Source of the DNA: Laburnicola sp. R22_1
Lineage: Eukaryota > Ascomycota > Dothideomycetes > Pleosporales > Didymosphaeriaceae
Assembly: GCA_014281115.1 (NCBI GenBank)
Contig: JACONQ010000009.1
Location: forward strand, 2,790,001 to 2,854,000
DNA length: 64,000 nucleotides
Reading direction: 5' to 3'
The translations under genes were made by a program, and so were the position numbers. The stretch's first letter is position 1; each line of letters starts with the position of its first letter. This document shows positions 12,084-23,127 of this stretch, one piece after another. Below the pieces are notes generated by a model. That model did no database searches. It was not told the origin of the DNA and saw only the letters and a list, made by a program, of their open reading frames with translations.

Positions 12084-12099
12084 CACCCCCTCAGCTTAG

Positions 12100-15000
12100 G
12101 CTTATCCTTAAGCTGGACCCCTTGTAGCCGTCCTTTATTCTAGAGTAATAGCCTCTATCCTTTATTCTAGCTCGTTAATTTGTACCTCCTTTCTGTTAAG
12201 ATCCTCTGCCATATTAACAAGTCCTAGTTGATCTAGAAACTTGCTCCATTTGTTGACAGGAAGGGCCTTCGTGAGCCTATTAGCTATCATTTCGTTCGAC
12301 TGAGTGTAGGTGACCCTGATCCTTCCTTGCGCTACCTCTTGCCTTAACCAATGGTTATGAATATCCACATGGCGGAGTTTAGTATTAAGCTGCGCAGTCT
12401 CCTTAGCGACAAGCTGTATTGTCTGCCAGTTGTCGCATTTAATAGTAATTGTTTAATCCGCGAGCTTGACCTAGAGCTTATTGAGCAGGCGTGATGTAAA
12501 CAGTGCCTCCTTGGCTACCTGTGACAGGGCTAGTAGCTCGGCTTTAGTGGTGGATGTGGTGACAGTATCTTGCTTGCTTGCTTTCCACATAATTAGCCCA
12601 CTAAACAGTTTAATAATATATCCTTAAGAACTCTTTCGGTCTAGTGTATTATCCGCAAACAAGGCATCGCTTACTACCTTAAAACTGTCTTCTCCACCTA
12701 GCTGTAACGCCCTTGTGTGTGTTTCTTGGAGGTATAGTAGGACTCAATCGGCGGCATCTTAATATTGGCTGCTAGGGTTAGTGAGAAATCGTGCTAATTG
12801 GGAGGACGCGAAAGCAGTGTCCGGCCAGGTGGTGACTGCGGCGAATAGGATCGATCCAACCTTGTGTTAGTATCTGTTAATCTCAAATAGACTAGCGAAG
12901 CCTAATTGTGGAGTAAGCTCAATGCTACTTATTAGGGTATTATGCCTAAGGCTTTGGTTATTAACTAGCCTGGCGATCTTGTTAACATATAACGCTTGTA
13001 AGAGCCAGATCTTTCGTTGCGGGCGGTTCCTAAGAATCTCAACCCCTAGGAACCATTAGAGATCTTTTCCTCCTATAAGGGTGTACTTTTCTTGTAGCTG
13101 CTTAATAACTAGCTCAGCCTGGGGTTTGTTCTCCTGTTTATAGGCAATAATAATATCATCTACGTAGAAGAAGATAATTACGCCTTGTTTAATCATACAG
13201 TAAGGTTCATAGGGTATGCTAATAAGGCCTAAGCCTCGCAGTGTTGAAGTGAACTCTCTCTGCCAGAGTAGTGGTGAGATCCGGAGTCCGTATAGCGCCT
13301 TGTTAAGCTTTAGGATTGTCCCAGGTTTGTTGTAGCCTCATAGCATCCTTATATATATATCTCAGTTAATCTTTGCGTGAACAAAGGCATTTGTGACGTC
13401 GTATTAAAGGAGCTCTAGGTCGAATCGCGCCGTAATCGCCATAAGCATGCGAAATAATCGTCTAGCCAATGTTGCCGTGTATGTATCTTGTAACGTGATA
13501 TTTCTCTATTAATCGCTACGAACGACAAGGCGTGCTTTGCACTTCTTAAGTTGGTGATGTTTATTAAACTTGTAGGTGTATACCCACATACAGTCGAGGA
13601 TCTGTTCTCTAGTCAGCTTAATTGTTTTAGCTGGTATCTCGGTCCAGGATCTCATGTCCCGGTGACTGTTCAGGTGCTGTTTCTTAGCTTCCTTAAACAT
13701 ATCGCACAGTAGATGTTCTTCAAGCTTATTGTGTTAGGAAGGTGGCATAGGCAACTGGCTCCTGTGTAGCTTCAATCCTTTAGAGAGCAATCTTTTTAAC
13801 CGCGCCTTATCTAATGTTTTCCCATTAAAGTTCCCTGCGTTTCCCGCTTCGGTGCCAGCCATAAATGCTGCGGCCCATAGGCATGTTGTTAATAATAAGG
13901 GTTAGTGGTCTTTTCCTTTGTCTTCCTCTACTAGTGATTGTGCAAGGAGTGTTACTAGTAGTGGTGTGATTGGCGGAGTGGGATAAGTATAGTCCACTTT
14001 CCTGCCTTATCAATATCCAGGCTAGTCTTCATCCTGCGGGTTGTCTCAAATCGTCTTATCTTCATAGAACGACTCTGTCTCTAGTTCAGCTAGTTTAGCT
14101 GTGGACAGTAGTTTAACTAATCAGACCCATACGGCGATCTCTTTAAGGGTATTGTGCATAAGGTTATCTATAAGGTCCTCTGTCTTTCCGCTAAAGATGC
14201 TGTCTTCGTCAAATATTACGTCCTGGGTGCTAATTACTTTCCTAAGCGAGGGTATCCATATCCAAAAGATGTTAGAGGATTGGTATCCTACCAGATATCC
14301 AATCCACGCCTTCGGGTCGAGACGTTGTAGCCTGCTCTTGCCACAGCAGGTATCATCTGTTATTACAAAAGCTTTGCACCTATATGCCTTAAGATAGGTT
14401 TAATCTGGCTTTCGTAGTGCTGTAACTACTCTATTCTAAAAGGCCACTGTTGTGAAGAAGACTTCGTATGGTGTTCTCTAGTGATTCGCATAGTTTAGCG
14501 TTCGATTATAGAGGTAGACAGCTAACTGGGTGATCTCTGGCCACATCTCCTATGGTAGGTTGGCATTAAGTCGCATTGCCCGGGCTTTGTCTTTTATTAC
14601 ACCCCCTAAGCGTTCAGCTCCCCCATTCTGTGCTTGTGTGTCAGGTGCTGAAGGCTCAATTGTAATCCCCTAGGCTGTGCACCATCAATTAACTTTTTGT
14701 TTAACTGTAAATATTTCGTTATCCGCTTTAATTACCTTAACTGTAAGGTTAAATTGGTTCTTTATAAACTTTGTAAAAGTGGCCAAAGTTTGGATAATAG
14801 ATCAAGCTGTGCGATTGTCCTTAAAGTAGAAATCCCACATTAGTCCTAAGTATCGATCAGTGATTAGCATTTGGCTCTTCTCTTTTGTTGAGCTGCCATC
14901 TTCGTAGCTGTGGAAGTCTATTGCGACTTGTTCTTCTAGTCCTTTATTAATTGGTCGTGGTGTTCAGCGGATTAACCTCTTAGATTTGGCTCGTCCGCAG

Positions 15001-16874
15001 GCGTCGCACTGTACTGTGGTGATGCCTTTAATCCGCACCCCCTTAGATTGCTGCACTAGGTGCTTAAGAGCACTAGGGCCTAGATGCCCTAGTCGCTTAT
15101 GCCATCGCAGTGCGTTTGCCTTTTGCGGGGATCTCTTGGTGCGTGAGGTAATCCTGTGGGTGTGGAAGGTTGCCTGTTCTATTAGTTCTAGTTGGTATTC
15201 TAGAACCTATTAGTTGTAGAGCTCTTGCAGCTCAGCAATAACTATATTGTCTGCTCGCTTTAGGCTTGTGGGTTCTGATTTAGTATCCCACTATAGCCCT
15301 TAACGCCATAGTATCCTAAAAGACACTAGGTTGCATAGAAGGTCTAGGCAATAGGCCATATTATTAAGGCGTAGTATCCGCCGTCCAGCTAGGCCCTTTA
15401 GTTCAAGGTAAACTGTGCCATATCCTTTAACCCATATTTGTGTATTTCCAGCCCATATAAAGTCTCCAGGCGATAAAGGGCGAAATAAGACAAATCGATT
15501 AAGGTTGTTCGCGATGTGGCAGGTAGTGCCTAAATCAAGAATTAAGGAGTATCGTAGTGGGTAGCTCGTAGAATCGGATTGATATGATGCCGCATTGAAG
15601 CTGGCTCGGATAGTGGAAATTTTCCGTCCATCTAGTTAATTATTATTAATCTCAGGAGTAGGGGTATGTGAATTCTTAATTCGTGGGGTTTAAGACCTTG
15701 GTCTCTTTACCTTCCTTATCTCCTCTTATAGATCTGAATTATTTCTAATCCTGTATTATACTATGTCTATAAAGCTAGGTTGTGGCCTAAACCACTCTAG
15801 TGCATATTCCAGATATGCGTAGAAGCAGTCTTTTAGACTATGCCTTTGTCCACAAGCAGGGCATTTTCTGCCTTTAACTACTATTGTATCCTCTATTAAG
15901 GACTGCTTAGATATAGTACTTTGACCAAAGGATTGTTTTTGTCAAGGTCTCCCCCGTCCACATTAGTTATTTGTAGAGGATGGCGCGTCTTCGGCAGCGT
16001 AAGAGGCGTCCCTGTTAGTGCCCAAGGTAGATGCACTACTAGCAGCGAGAGATGGCTTACTAGTAGCAAAGGCGCCCCTATGCTGTTTGCCCTTAATTAG
16101 GTAGAGTATTGCCATATATTCTTGGAAGCGTTTTATTATCTCCTTCCTTGTCATATCTGCGTCTTAGCGTCTAGTTTCTTAAAAGAACACGCCCTAGGTG
16201 GGGGCAGCCTTCATAATCGCAGTTAGGAAGTCCTTTATAGTATTATAGATTAATTGTACTTCAGCGACATTATTTGTCTCTGCTTCTATAGCTGCCTAAT
16301 TATACTTAGTTAGCTAGGTATCCTAGTTTAAGGGTTGTCTTATCGGCTTAAGAGCCTATAGGTATCGCGCTCTCGCCCTATCCCGCTTGTCTTCCTTATT
16401 AACGCCTACTGTCTGCGTTAGAGATTTAATCCATTGCCAGATCTACTCTCTAGGCTTATAGCAGTTACGTTACAGGTGTTACAACACAGTTAATTAGATA
16501 TAGATAACCACTTTCTTAAGACTTGTTCTCTCCTCTTAGTATTTCTTGTTCTTAATCTTGTAGTCCTTAAGCTATATCTTATAGAACTTAATGTCCTCCT
16601 TATATGCCTTAAGGCCTAAATTTGATAGCTCTAATAGGCGCGTTAGAGGGTTTTATTAATTGTCGTTGTTTACGCGGATAATCAGCTAGTAACTCGCTAT
16701 TTCTGGCGGCGACGGCGGTGTCGGCTTTTCGCGTGGGAGTTTGGCTCCATCTAGACTAATAATAGGCCATATATCCATTGGCTCGCATCGCGCTTTTAGC
16801 TGCAGCAGCCATAGTGTATAATTAGTGTAATTGGTTAACACAATCGTTGAGTCGCGGAGCGTTAACAGCGACAT
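12100..16874 (-). pseudogene. CopB gag-pol, RIP-damaged
   Basis: Gag starts at 16874 (MSLLTLRDST, 62 codons to the first stop). Zinc-knuckle and protease regions follow near 15900-15500, integrase near 15100-14400, and reverse transcriptase from 13700 with MWVYTYKFNKHHQLKKCKAR and an intact YVDD catalytic motif near 13155-13175. RNase H ends at 12162-12368 (DIHNHWLRQEVAQGRI, NEMIANRLTKALPV). Many stops interrupt the frame. The Gag end is much more similar to CopC than the rest is. Confidence 0.88.
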
Positions 16875-16892
16875 TATCTTTTCTTAGGGTCG

Positions 16893-16915
16893 ATTGAGGC
16901 AGTGAGACTCTTAAT
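16893..16915 (-). other. CopB primer-binding site (tRNA-Lys-CUU anticodon arm)
   Basis: The plus strand reads GGCAGTGAGACTCTTAAT directly against the 5' LTR. GACTCTTAAT is the anticodon-loop sequence of tRNA-Lys(CUU), and GTGAGA would be the 5' stem. The RNA strand therefore carries its complement. CopC, CopE and CopF share this site. Assigned from general knowledge of the tRNA loop sequence. Confidence 0.6.
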
Positions 16916-17079
16916 TGTCAGATTTGAGCACTATTTAAGCTCATTGAGATGGGGGTCTGATAGATAAGATAGATAAACAGTTGTATTGTGTGTGTTCTGT
17001 GACTTGTTGGCTCGAGGTCTAATTTAGAGGGTGGAGCCGACCACGTGCCCTTGTTCGGCAACACGGCTCTAATCTGACA
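16916..17079 (-). repeat. CopB 5' LTR
   Basis: 164 bp, partner of 11920-12083, followed by the AATGG target duplicate. The PBS lies just inside (16893-16915). Confidence 0.92.
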
Positions 17080-17199
17080 AATGGAGTGTCCAACTCGAGT
17101 GCAAAGTACGTTATAACTAAATATAAATAAATTTAGCTTACTTAAATTTACTTAGTAAGTTTAAACGGGCTTTTTTTATAATTACTTTTTTATACCCTT

Positions 17200-17300
17200 T
17201 TTTAATTACTACTAGTAAGTAGAAGGCTTTACTTTTTATTATTATATTATTTAAAATAAAAGCCTTTATTATTCTACTCTTAGATAGTTAATTTAACACT
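17200..17300. repeat. AT-rich internal unit, copy 2
   Basis: Same unit as 9780-9895 (TTATTATATTATTTAAAATA, then AAAGCCTTTATTATTCTACT). CopC inserted just to its right, so copies 2 and 3 were once about 150 bp apart. Confidence 0.7.
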
Positions 17301-17336
17301 ATATAGTATTATATACACTTTTTTATAATTACCTTT

Positions 17337-17572
17337 TGTTAGATTTGATAGTGTTCTGTCACTTTAAGATAATATATTAATGAGAATTGATAACTGTGAT
17401 GATTTTATTGTGATGGAGAAGCCCAGCTATCGCGAGAAGTTTCTATCTATGCTAAGGCCCTTGTACTATCTAGGATAGTACAGGGGCAATGCAAAACAGT
17501 AGTGCGCCAGCCTCCTTAGTGTATTTCACAGAGAAATTATCACTCGAATGCACAGTGACCGTCTATCTGACA
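17337..17572 (-). repeat. CopC 3' LTR
   Basis: 236 bp. I see three differences from 22467-22702, all transitions (TGTTAG/TGTCAG, GATAACTG/GATGACTG, CCTTAG/CCTCAG). Contains the palindrome GTACTATCTAGGATAGTAC at 17463-17481. Confidence 0.93.
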
Positions 17573-17589
17573 CACCCCCTCAGCTTGGA

Positions 17590-20500
17590 GCCATCCTAAG
17601 CTGGACCCAATTCTTCGCAGCTGTACTATTGCTTATAGTCCAAAAGCTTCTATCCTTTGTTCTAATTCGTCCAGGTCGACCTCGTGGTCGGTGATCCTAC
17701 CCTTGACGTCTTCAAGTCCGAGTTGATTTACGAACTTGGCCCATTTTCCAGCTAGTAGAGCCTTTGCGAGGCCATCTGCTGCTATTTCTTCTAATTGTTG
17801 GTATTGGATTTTGATAGCTCTACGAGCTACTTCTTGTCGAAGCCAATAATTGTGTATATCGACGTGCCTGAGCTTAGTCTGTAACTTGGCGATTTCTTTG
17901 GTAACGAGTCGAATAGTTTGTTAATTATCGCAGTTAATAGTGATTGTTAATAGGGAGAGTTTAATCTTAAGTTCAGTGATTAACTAAGAGGTAAAGAGTG
18001 CCTCTTTTGCAACTTGTGAAAGGGCTAGTAACTTAGCTTTAGTTGTTGAGGTGGTGACTGTGTCTTGCTTGCTCGCCTTCTAGGCAATAAGACCACTAAA
18101 CAGCTTGATGATGTATCCTTGTGAGCTCTTTCTATTAAGGGTGTTGTTGGCGAACGAGGCATCGCTAGCAACCTTATAAGTGTCTGCTCCTCCAAAGTGT
18201 AGCCCTAATGATCGGGTGGAGGACAGGTAAAGCAGTACGCGGTCGGCGGCGTTGTGATGCTCCTCGCTGGGATTTGACAGAATCGCGATAATCGAGAGCT
18301 TGCGAATGCGATATCAGGGCGTGTGGTTACTGCGGCGTAAAGGATTAATCCGATCTTTTGCTAGTATCAATTAATCTCAGCCTTTGTAGCGAGTCCTTCT
18401 TAGGGTAGCAGTTCGACTGCGGATATTGGGGTATCGTGTTTAAGGTCGCGTTAGTCAATTAGGCGATTGATCTTGTCTATATAGGACGCCTGGGACAGCT
18501 AGAGTTGCCTGTTTACACGGTCTCTGACAATTTCAATCCCTAGAAACCACTGAAGATTATTACCACCAGTGAGGATAAACTGTGTACTTATCTTTTCCAT
18601 CACTGCGTTAGCAGCGTGTTTCTGATCTTTAGAGTAGGCGACGATGAGGTCGTCCACATAGAAGAAGATGATAATGCCGTTTTTAATTATATAGCAAGGC
18701 TTATAAGGGACTGTAGTAAAACCAAGATCCCTAAGAGCGCTGGTAAATTCTCTCTGCCACAGCAGTGGTGAGATTCGAAGACTATACAGTGCCTTGTGCA
18801 ACTGTAGGATAGTGCCAGGTCGTGTGTAACCTCGCGGCATTCTTATGTAGAGTTCTCTGTCCAGATTCGCATGGACGAAAGCGTTGGTGACGTCGTACTG
18901 GCTGAGCTCTAGGTCGTATCGAGCTGCCATGGACATGATCAGGCGAAATGATCGTCCTGCGAGGGTTGCAGTATAGGTGTCTTGAGTAGTAAGGTGGCGT
19001 TGTTGATCTCCGCGCACTACTAACCTAGCCTTGCACTTCTGAAATCGATAATGTTTGTCGAGTTTGTAAGTATACACCCACATGCAATCGAGGATTTGGT
19101 GGCCGCGTGATCGCACTGGGGTAATGGACACCTCACTCCAAGACTTCATTTCCTTGTGGCTTTGTAGGTGTACCTGCTCGGCCTCCTTCCACATGTTGAA
19201 TAGCGGGTGATTGTCTATCCGTGTTCCGCTAGATGGAGGTTCTAGTAATTAACTTTGGTGGGGTTTCTGTCCTATTGCGAGCATGCGATTGAATTGAGCT
19301 TTATTAAGCGGCTTCCCCTTATACTTGCCTCTGCTTCCTGCTTGTGTACCTGCTAGGAAAGCGGCTGCCCATGGCACAGCGCGTTGATCTGGCTGTGGTA
19401 ATCTAATAGGTAACTGGTCGTGTTGATTGTGTTCGAAACTTGCCATTGATTGGACAAGCAATGCGACAGGCGGAGGTGTCACTAGTGGTGTTGGGTAGGT
19501 GTAATTGATCTTCCTCCCTTGGTAATACCCTGGCGGGTCTTCTTCTTTATCCTCGCGATTGCGGGTGTTAGTGATTAACTTATCCTTATAGAAGGATTTA
19601 GTGTTTTCTTGCTTAGGTAGTGGAGGTGGCAACTCTACTAATTGGGTCTATGCAGCAATCTCTTTAGTAGTGCTGTGCATAAGGTTGTCTAACAGGTCCT
19701 CTGTTTTACCTGAGAACACCTTATCTTCGTCAAAGATGACGTCGCGTGTACTAATGACTTTGTTGAGTGGTAGGATCTATATCCTCTAGATGTTTTATGA
19801 TTGGTAGCCCACTAGGTATCCAACCTATGCCTTTGGGTCTAACCTTTGGAGCTTGCTCTTGCCGCGTTTAGTATTGTCAGTTAAGGCGAAGGCTTTACAG
19901 CTATAGGCCCTAAGGTGAGCCTAGTTTAGTTTCTTTAGTTGAGTGACAATGCTGTTTTAGAAAGCAACTATCGTAAAGAATACTTTGTGTGGTGATCGCC
20001 ATTAGTTAGCGTAGTTCGGAGTTCGATTGTATAGGTATACGGCCGCTTGTGTGATTTCTGGCCATAGGTTAAAAGGGAGATTGGCGTCAAGTCGCATTGC
20101 ACGACCCTTCTCCTTAATTACACCCCCTAAGCGTTCAGCTCCTCTATTTTGAGCTTGGGTATCAGGTGCTAAAGGCTCGATAACAATACCTTCACTAACG
20201 CACCACCTATGAACGTCTTGTTTGACTGAAAAGATCTCATTGTCGGATTTGATAACCTTGACTATTACATTGAATTGTACTTTTATGAATAGTACAAATT
20301 CCTTCAGCAACTTAATAATTGTTCGTGCTGGTCGATTGTCTTTGAAGTAGAAATCCCAAGCTATGCCTGAGAATCGATTGGTGATGAGCATCTGGCTTTT
20401 CTTGCTAGTGAAGCTCTGATCTTCATAATTGTGAAAGTCTATAGCGACTCTCTCGCCAGGACCGTTGTTGATTTGCCTGGGTTGTCGTCTGATTTGTCGC

Positions 20501-22430
20501 TTGAGCTTTGATTTGCCGCAGGCGTCGCATTGGACTGTAGTAAGTCCTTTGAGGCGCACCCCCTCACAGTGATTCACAGTGTGTTCTAGTGCCTAAGGAC
20601 CTGGGTGGCCTAGTCGTTTATGCCATGTGATAGCGTCTGCCTTCTGCACACCTCGTGCGGTGCGCGTTGTGATTTTGTGTGTGGCATACGTACTATTGTG
20701 TATAGTACGATTTTGTTCGGGCATGTATTCTAGTACCCATTGACTATAGAGTTCTTGAAGGTTAGCTAGGACTGTATTGTCCCTTCTCTTAATTGTTGTT
20801 GGATCTGCCTTTGTGTCCCACTAGAGGCCTTGCCTGCGGAGTAATTAGAAGGACACAAGATTGCATAGCAGATTAGGGCAGTAGGCGACGTTGTCTAGCC
20901 TTAGTACCCTATTTCCGTGTACGCTCTTAACGTGTAGATAGACACTCCTATATCCCCTTATCCAAACTCGTAATGATCCCGCCCATATAAAGTCTCCTGG
21001 CGACGGTGGTTGCATCATGACGAAACGGTTAATATTGTTAAAGATGTGGCATGTTGTGCCAGAATCGAGGATTGCGGAGTAACGTAGTGGATAGGTATTT
21101 GGGTCTAAGTAGTAGGAAGATGCGATAGCATTGAAGCTCGCTGAGAGGACAGTGATTCGTCTGCCATCTAGTTATTCATTGTTAGTAACCTTAGTAATTC
21201 GGGTTGGAGTAGGAGTATGCGATAGTTTGATTCTAGGTGTTTGAGACCTTAGTCTTTTCACCTTCCTTATCTCCTCTTGTAGATCTAAATTATTTTAGAT
21301 CCTGTATTGTACCATGTCTGTAAAGCCAGGTTGTGGCCTAAACCACTCTGGTGCATAATCTGGGTATGCGTAGAAGCAGTCTTTTAGACTATGCCTTTGT
21401 CCACAAGCAGGGCATTTTCTGCCTTTAACTGCTGTTGTATCCTCTATTAAGGACTGCTTGGATATGGTACTTTAACCAAAGGATTGTTTTTGTTAAGGTC
21501 TCCCCCGTCTACGTTAGTTATTTGTGGAAGATGGCGCGTCTTTGGCAGCGTAAGAGGCGTCCCTGTTAGTGCCTGGGGTGGATGCACCACTAGCAGTAAG
21601 AGATGGCTTACTAGCAGCAAAGGCGCCCCTACGCTGTTTGCCCTTAATTGGGTAGAGTATTGCCATATGTTCTTGGAAGCGTTTTATTATCTCCTTCCTT
21701 ATTATATCTGCGTCTCAGCGTCCAGTTTCTTAAAAGGACACGCCCTAGGTAGGGGCAGCCTTTATAATCGCAGTCAGGAAGTCCTTTATAGTATTATGGA
21801 TTAATTGTACTTTAGCGACATTGTTCGTCTCTGCTTCTGTAGCTGCCTAATTATACTCAGTTAGCCAGGTATCCTAGTTTAAGGGTTGTCTTATTGGCTT
21901 AAGAGCCTGTAGGTATTGTGCTCTCGCCCTATCCCGCTCGTCTTCCTTATCAACGCCTACTGTCTGCGTTAGAGATTTGATCTATTTTTGGATCTGCTCT
22001 CTAGGCTTGCAGTAGTTACGTTGCAGGTGTTGCGACACAGTAGATTGGATATAGATAACCACTTTCTTAAGACTTGTTCTCTCTTCTTGGTATTCTTTGT
22101 CCTTAATCTTATAGTCCTTAAGCTGTATCTTATAGAACTTAATGTCCTCCTTATATACCTTAAGGCCTGAGTTTGATAGCTCTAATAGGTGTGTTAGAGG
22201 GTTCTGTTGATCGTCGTCGTTTACGCGGATAATCGGCTGGTAACTCGCTATTTCTGGCGGCGACGGCGGTGTCGGCTTTTCGCGTGGGAGTTTGGCTCCG
22301 TCTGGATTAATAATGGGCCATATATCTATTGGCTCGCATCGCGCTTTTAGCTGCTGTAGCTATGGTGTATAGTTGGTGTAATTAGTCAACACAATTGTTG
22401 AGTCGCGGAGCGTTGACAGCGACATTGTCT
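17590..22430 (-). pseudogene. CopC gag-pol, moderately RIP-damaged
   Basis: Longest surviving pieces: reverse transcriptase at 19194-18499 (231 codons, LELSQYDVTNAFVHANL, then IIFFYVDDLIVAYSKD with intact YVDD), integrase at 20577-20002 (191 codons, CDACGKSKLKRQIRR zinc end, AIDFHNYED with the first Asp, KSDNEIF with the second, DTQAQNRGAERLGG with the Glu), and a linker at 19632-19249. In CopE the integrase reads NGGAER; here one Gly is Arg (NRGAER), a G-to-A change. Gag begins near 22424. Stops elsewhere prevent a polyprotein. Confidence 0.9.
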
Positions 22431-22466
22431 TTTCTTAGGGTCGATTGAGGCAGTGAGACTCTTAAT

Positions 22467-22702
22467 TGTCAGATTTGATAGTGTTCTGTCACTTTAAGAT
22501 AATATATTAATGAGAATTGATGACTGTGATGATTTTATTGTGATGGAGAAGCCCAGCTATCGCGAGAAGTTTCTATCTATGCTAAGGCCCTTGTACTATC
22601 TAGGATAGTACAGGGGCAATGCAAAACAGTAGTGCGCCAGCCTCCTCAGTGTATTTCACAGAGAAATTATCACTCGAATGCACAGTGACCGTCTATCTGA
22701 CA
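22467..22702 (-). repeat. CopC 5' LTR
   Basis: 236 bp, partner of 17337-17572. The PBS is inside it at 22444-22466 (GCAGTGAGACTCTTAAT on the plus strand), as in CopB. Confidence 0.93.
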
Positions 22703-22703
22703 C

Positions 22704-22805
22704 CTTTTTACGCTCTTTTTAATTACTAAGCAAAAGGCTCTGCTTTTTTTATTATATTATTTAAGATAAAAGCCTTTACTATTCTACTCCTAGGTAGTTA
22801 ATTTA
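22704..22805. repeat. AT-rich internal unit, copy 3
   Basis: Same unit as 9780-9895, on the right of CopC (TTATTATATTATTTAAGATA, then AAAGCCTTTACTATTCTACT). It begins inside the CCTTT target duplicate of CopC. Confidence 0.7.
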
Positions 22806-22903
22806 AGTTAATAACATATATAGTATTATATAGTAAAATTAGTATTTAATTTAGGTAGCTAAGTATACTATTTTAATAGCATAGCTATTATATAGATTTT
22901 ATA

Positions 22904-23127
22904 GGGCAATCTTACCATAACCACCTTATAAGCCTGCCCATAATTACTTAGAGGCATACTCGCGAACACCTGCCATAAAATTATTCACCATATGCCGTCC
23001 GTTCGATGTTGACTCTTCACTCTTCCCCCCCACGAAGCCCGTGGAAATGCAAGACTAGCAATCTTAGTCTTTCTCCCTTGCCTTCCGAAGCTCGGACGAA
23101 ACACGCGCACACCAACACGCCTCCACA
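22904..23127. promoter_or_regulatory. Upstream region of the permease gene
   Basis: Short host region between the insertion stack and the permease ATG. The 5' leader is pyrimidine-rich (CTTCCCCCCCACG near 23030; CCTCCACAATGG at the start codon). The original promoter may continue left of 9677. Confidence 0.4.

Larger units (their letters stand above)
11920..17079 (-). mobile_element. CopB: Ty1/copia element inside the pogo inverted repeat
   Basis: 5,160 bp on the minus strand with 164-bp LTRs that begin and end with the inverted TGTCAGATT / AATCTGACA. Target AATGG is duplicated at 11915-11919 and 17080-17084. The purine tract GCTGAGGGGGTG abuts the 3' LTR (12084-12095). Order on the minus strand: Gag, protease, integrase, reverse transcriptase, RNase H. 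The insertion separates the two halves of the right pogo inverted repeat. Confidence 0.93.
9916..17113 (-). mobile_element. Fot1/pogo-like DNA transposon with CopB and a solo LTR inside
   Basis: Inverted repeats of about 60 bp: left from 9916 (TAACGTACTTTGCACTCGAG, later AGTCGGACACTTTGCCAAGA) and right as its complement. The right copy is split by CopB, so its outer part lies at 17080-17113 and its inner part before 11920. The flanking TA at 9914-9915 and 17114-17115 fits the TA target of the Tc1/mariner superfamily. Removing CopB (with one AATGG) and the solo LTR leaves a roughly 1.9-kb element, a usual size for fungal pogo elements. Confidence 0.85.
17337..22702 (-). mobile_element. CopC: Ty1/copia element
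   Basis: 5,366 bp on the minus strand with 236-bp LTRs and the target CCTTT at 17332-17336 and 22703-22707. The LTR sequence is unlike that of CopB except for the terminal TGTCAGAT, but PBS and purine tract are shared. It inserted between two AT-rich units of the outer element. It is less RIP-damaged than CopB, with longer coding fragments. Confidence 0.94.
9677..22903. mobile_element. Outer AT-rich inverted-repeat element with nested insertions
   Basis: The left end (about 9677-9750: AGCTATACTGTTGATATAG, then TATACTTTGCTATTTAAATT) matches the reverse complement of the right end (about 22830-22903: AGCTATGCTATTAAAATAG, then TATACTTAGCTACCTAAATT). Both start next to TATA. Without the inserted pogo, CopB and CopC elements, less than 0.8 kb remains. 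That remainder has no coding capacity and consists largely of three copies of one AT-rich unit, so it is probably a non-autonomous DNA element (MITE-like). Exact ends are uncertain by several bases; no clear longer target duplication is visible. Confidence 0.6.

Noticed and set aside
20277..20295. Ninth copy of the 19-bp palindrome (GTACTTTTATGAATAGTAC)
   Set aside because: It lies in integrase codons that align without a gap to CopE (FVLFIKVQ versus FITFIKNQ), so chance within conserved coding sequence is the simpler explanation.
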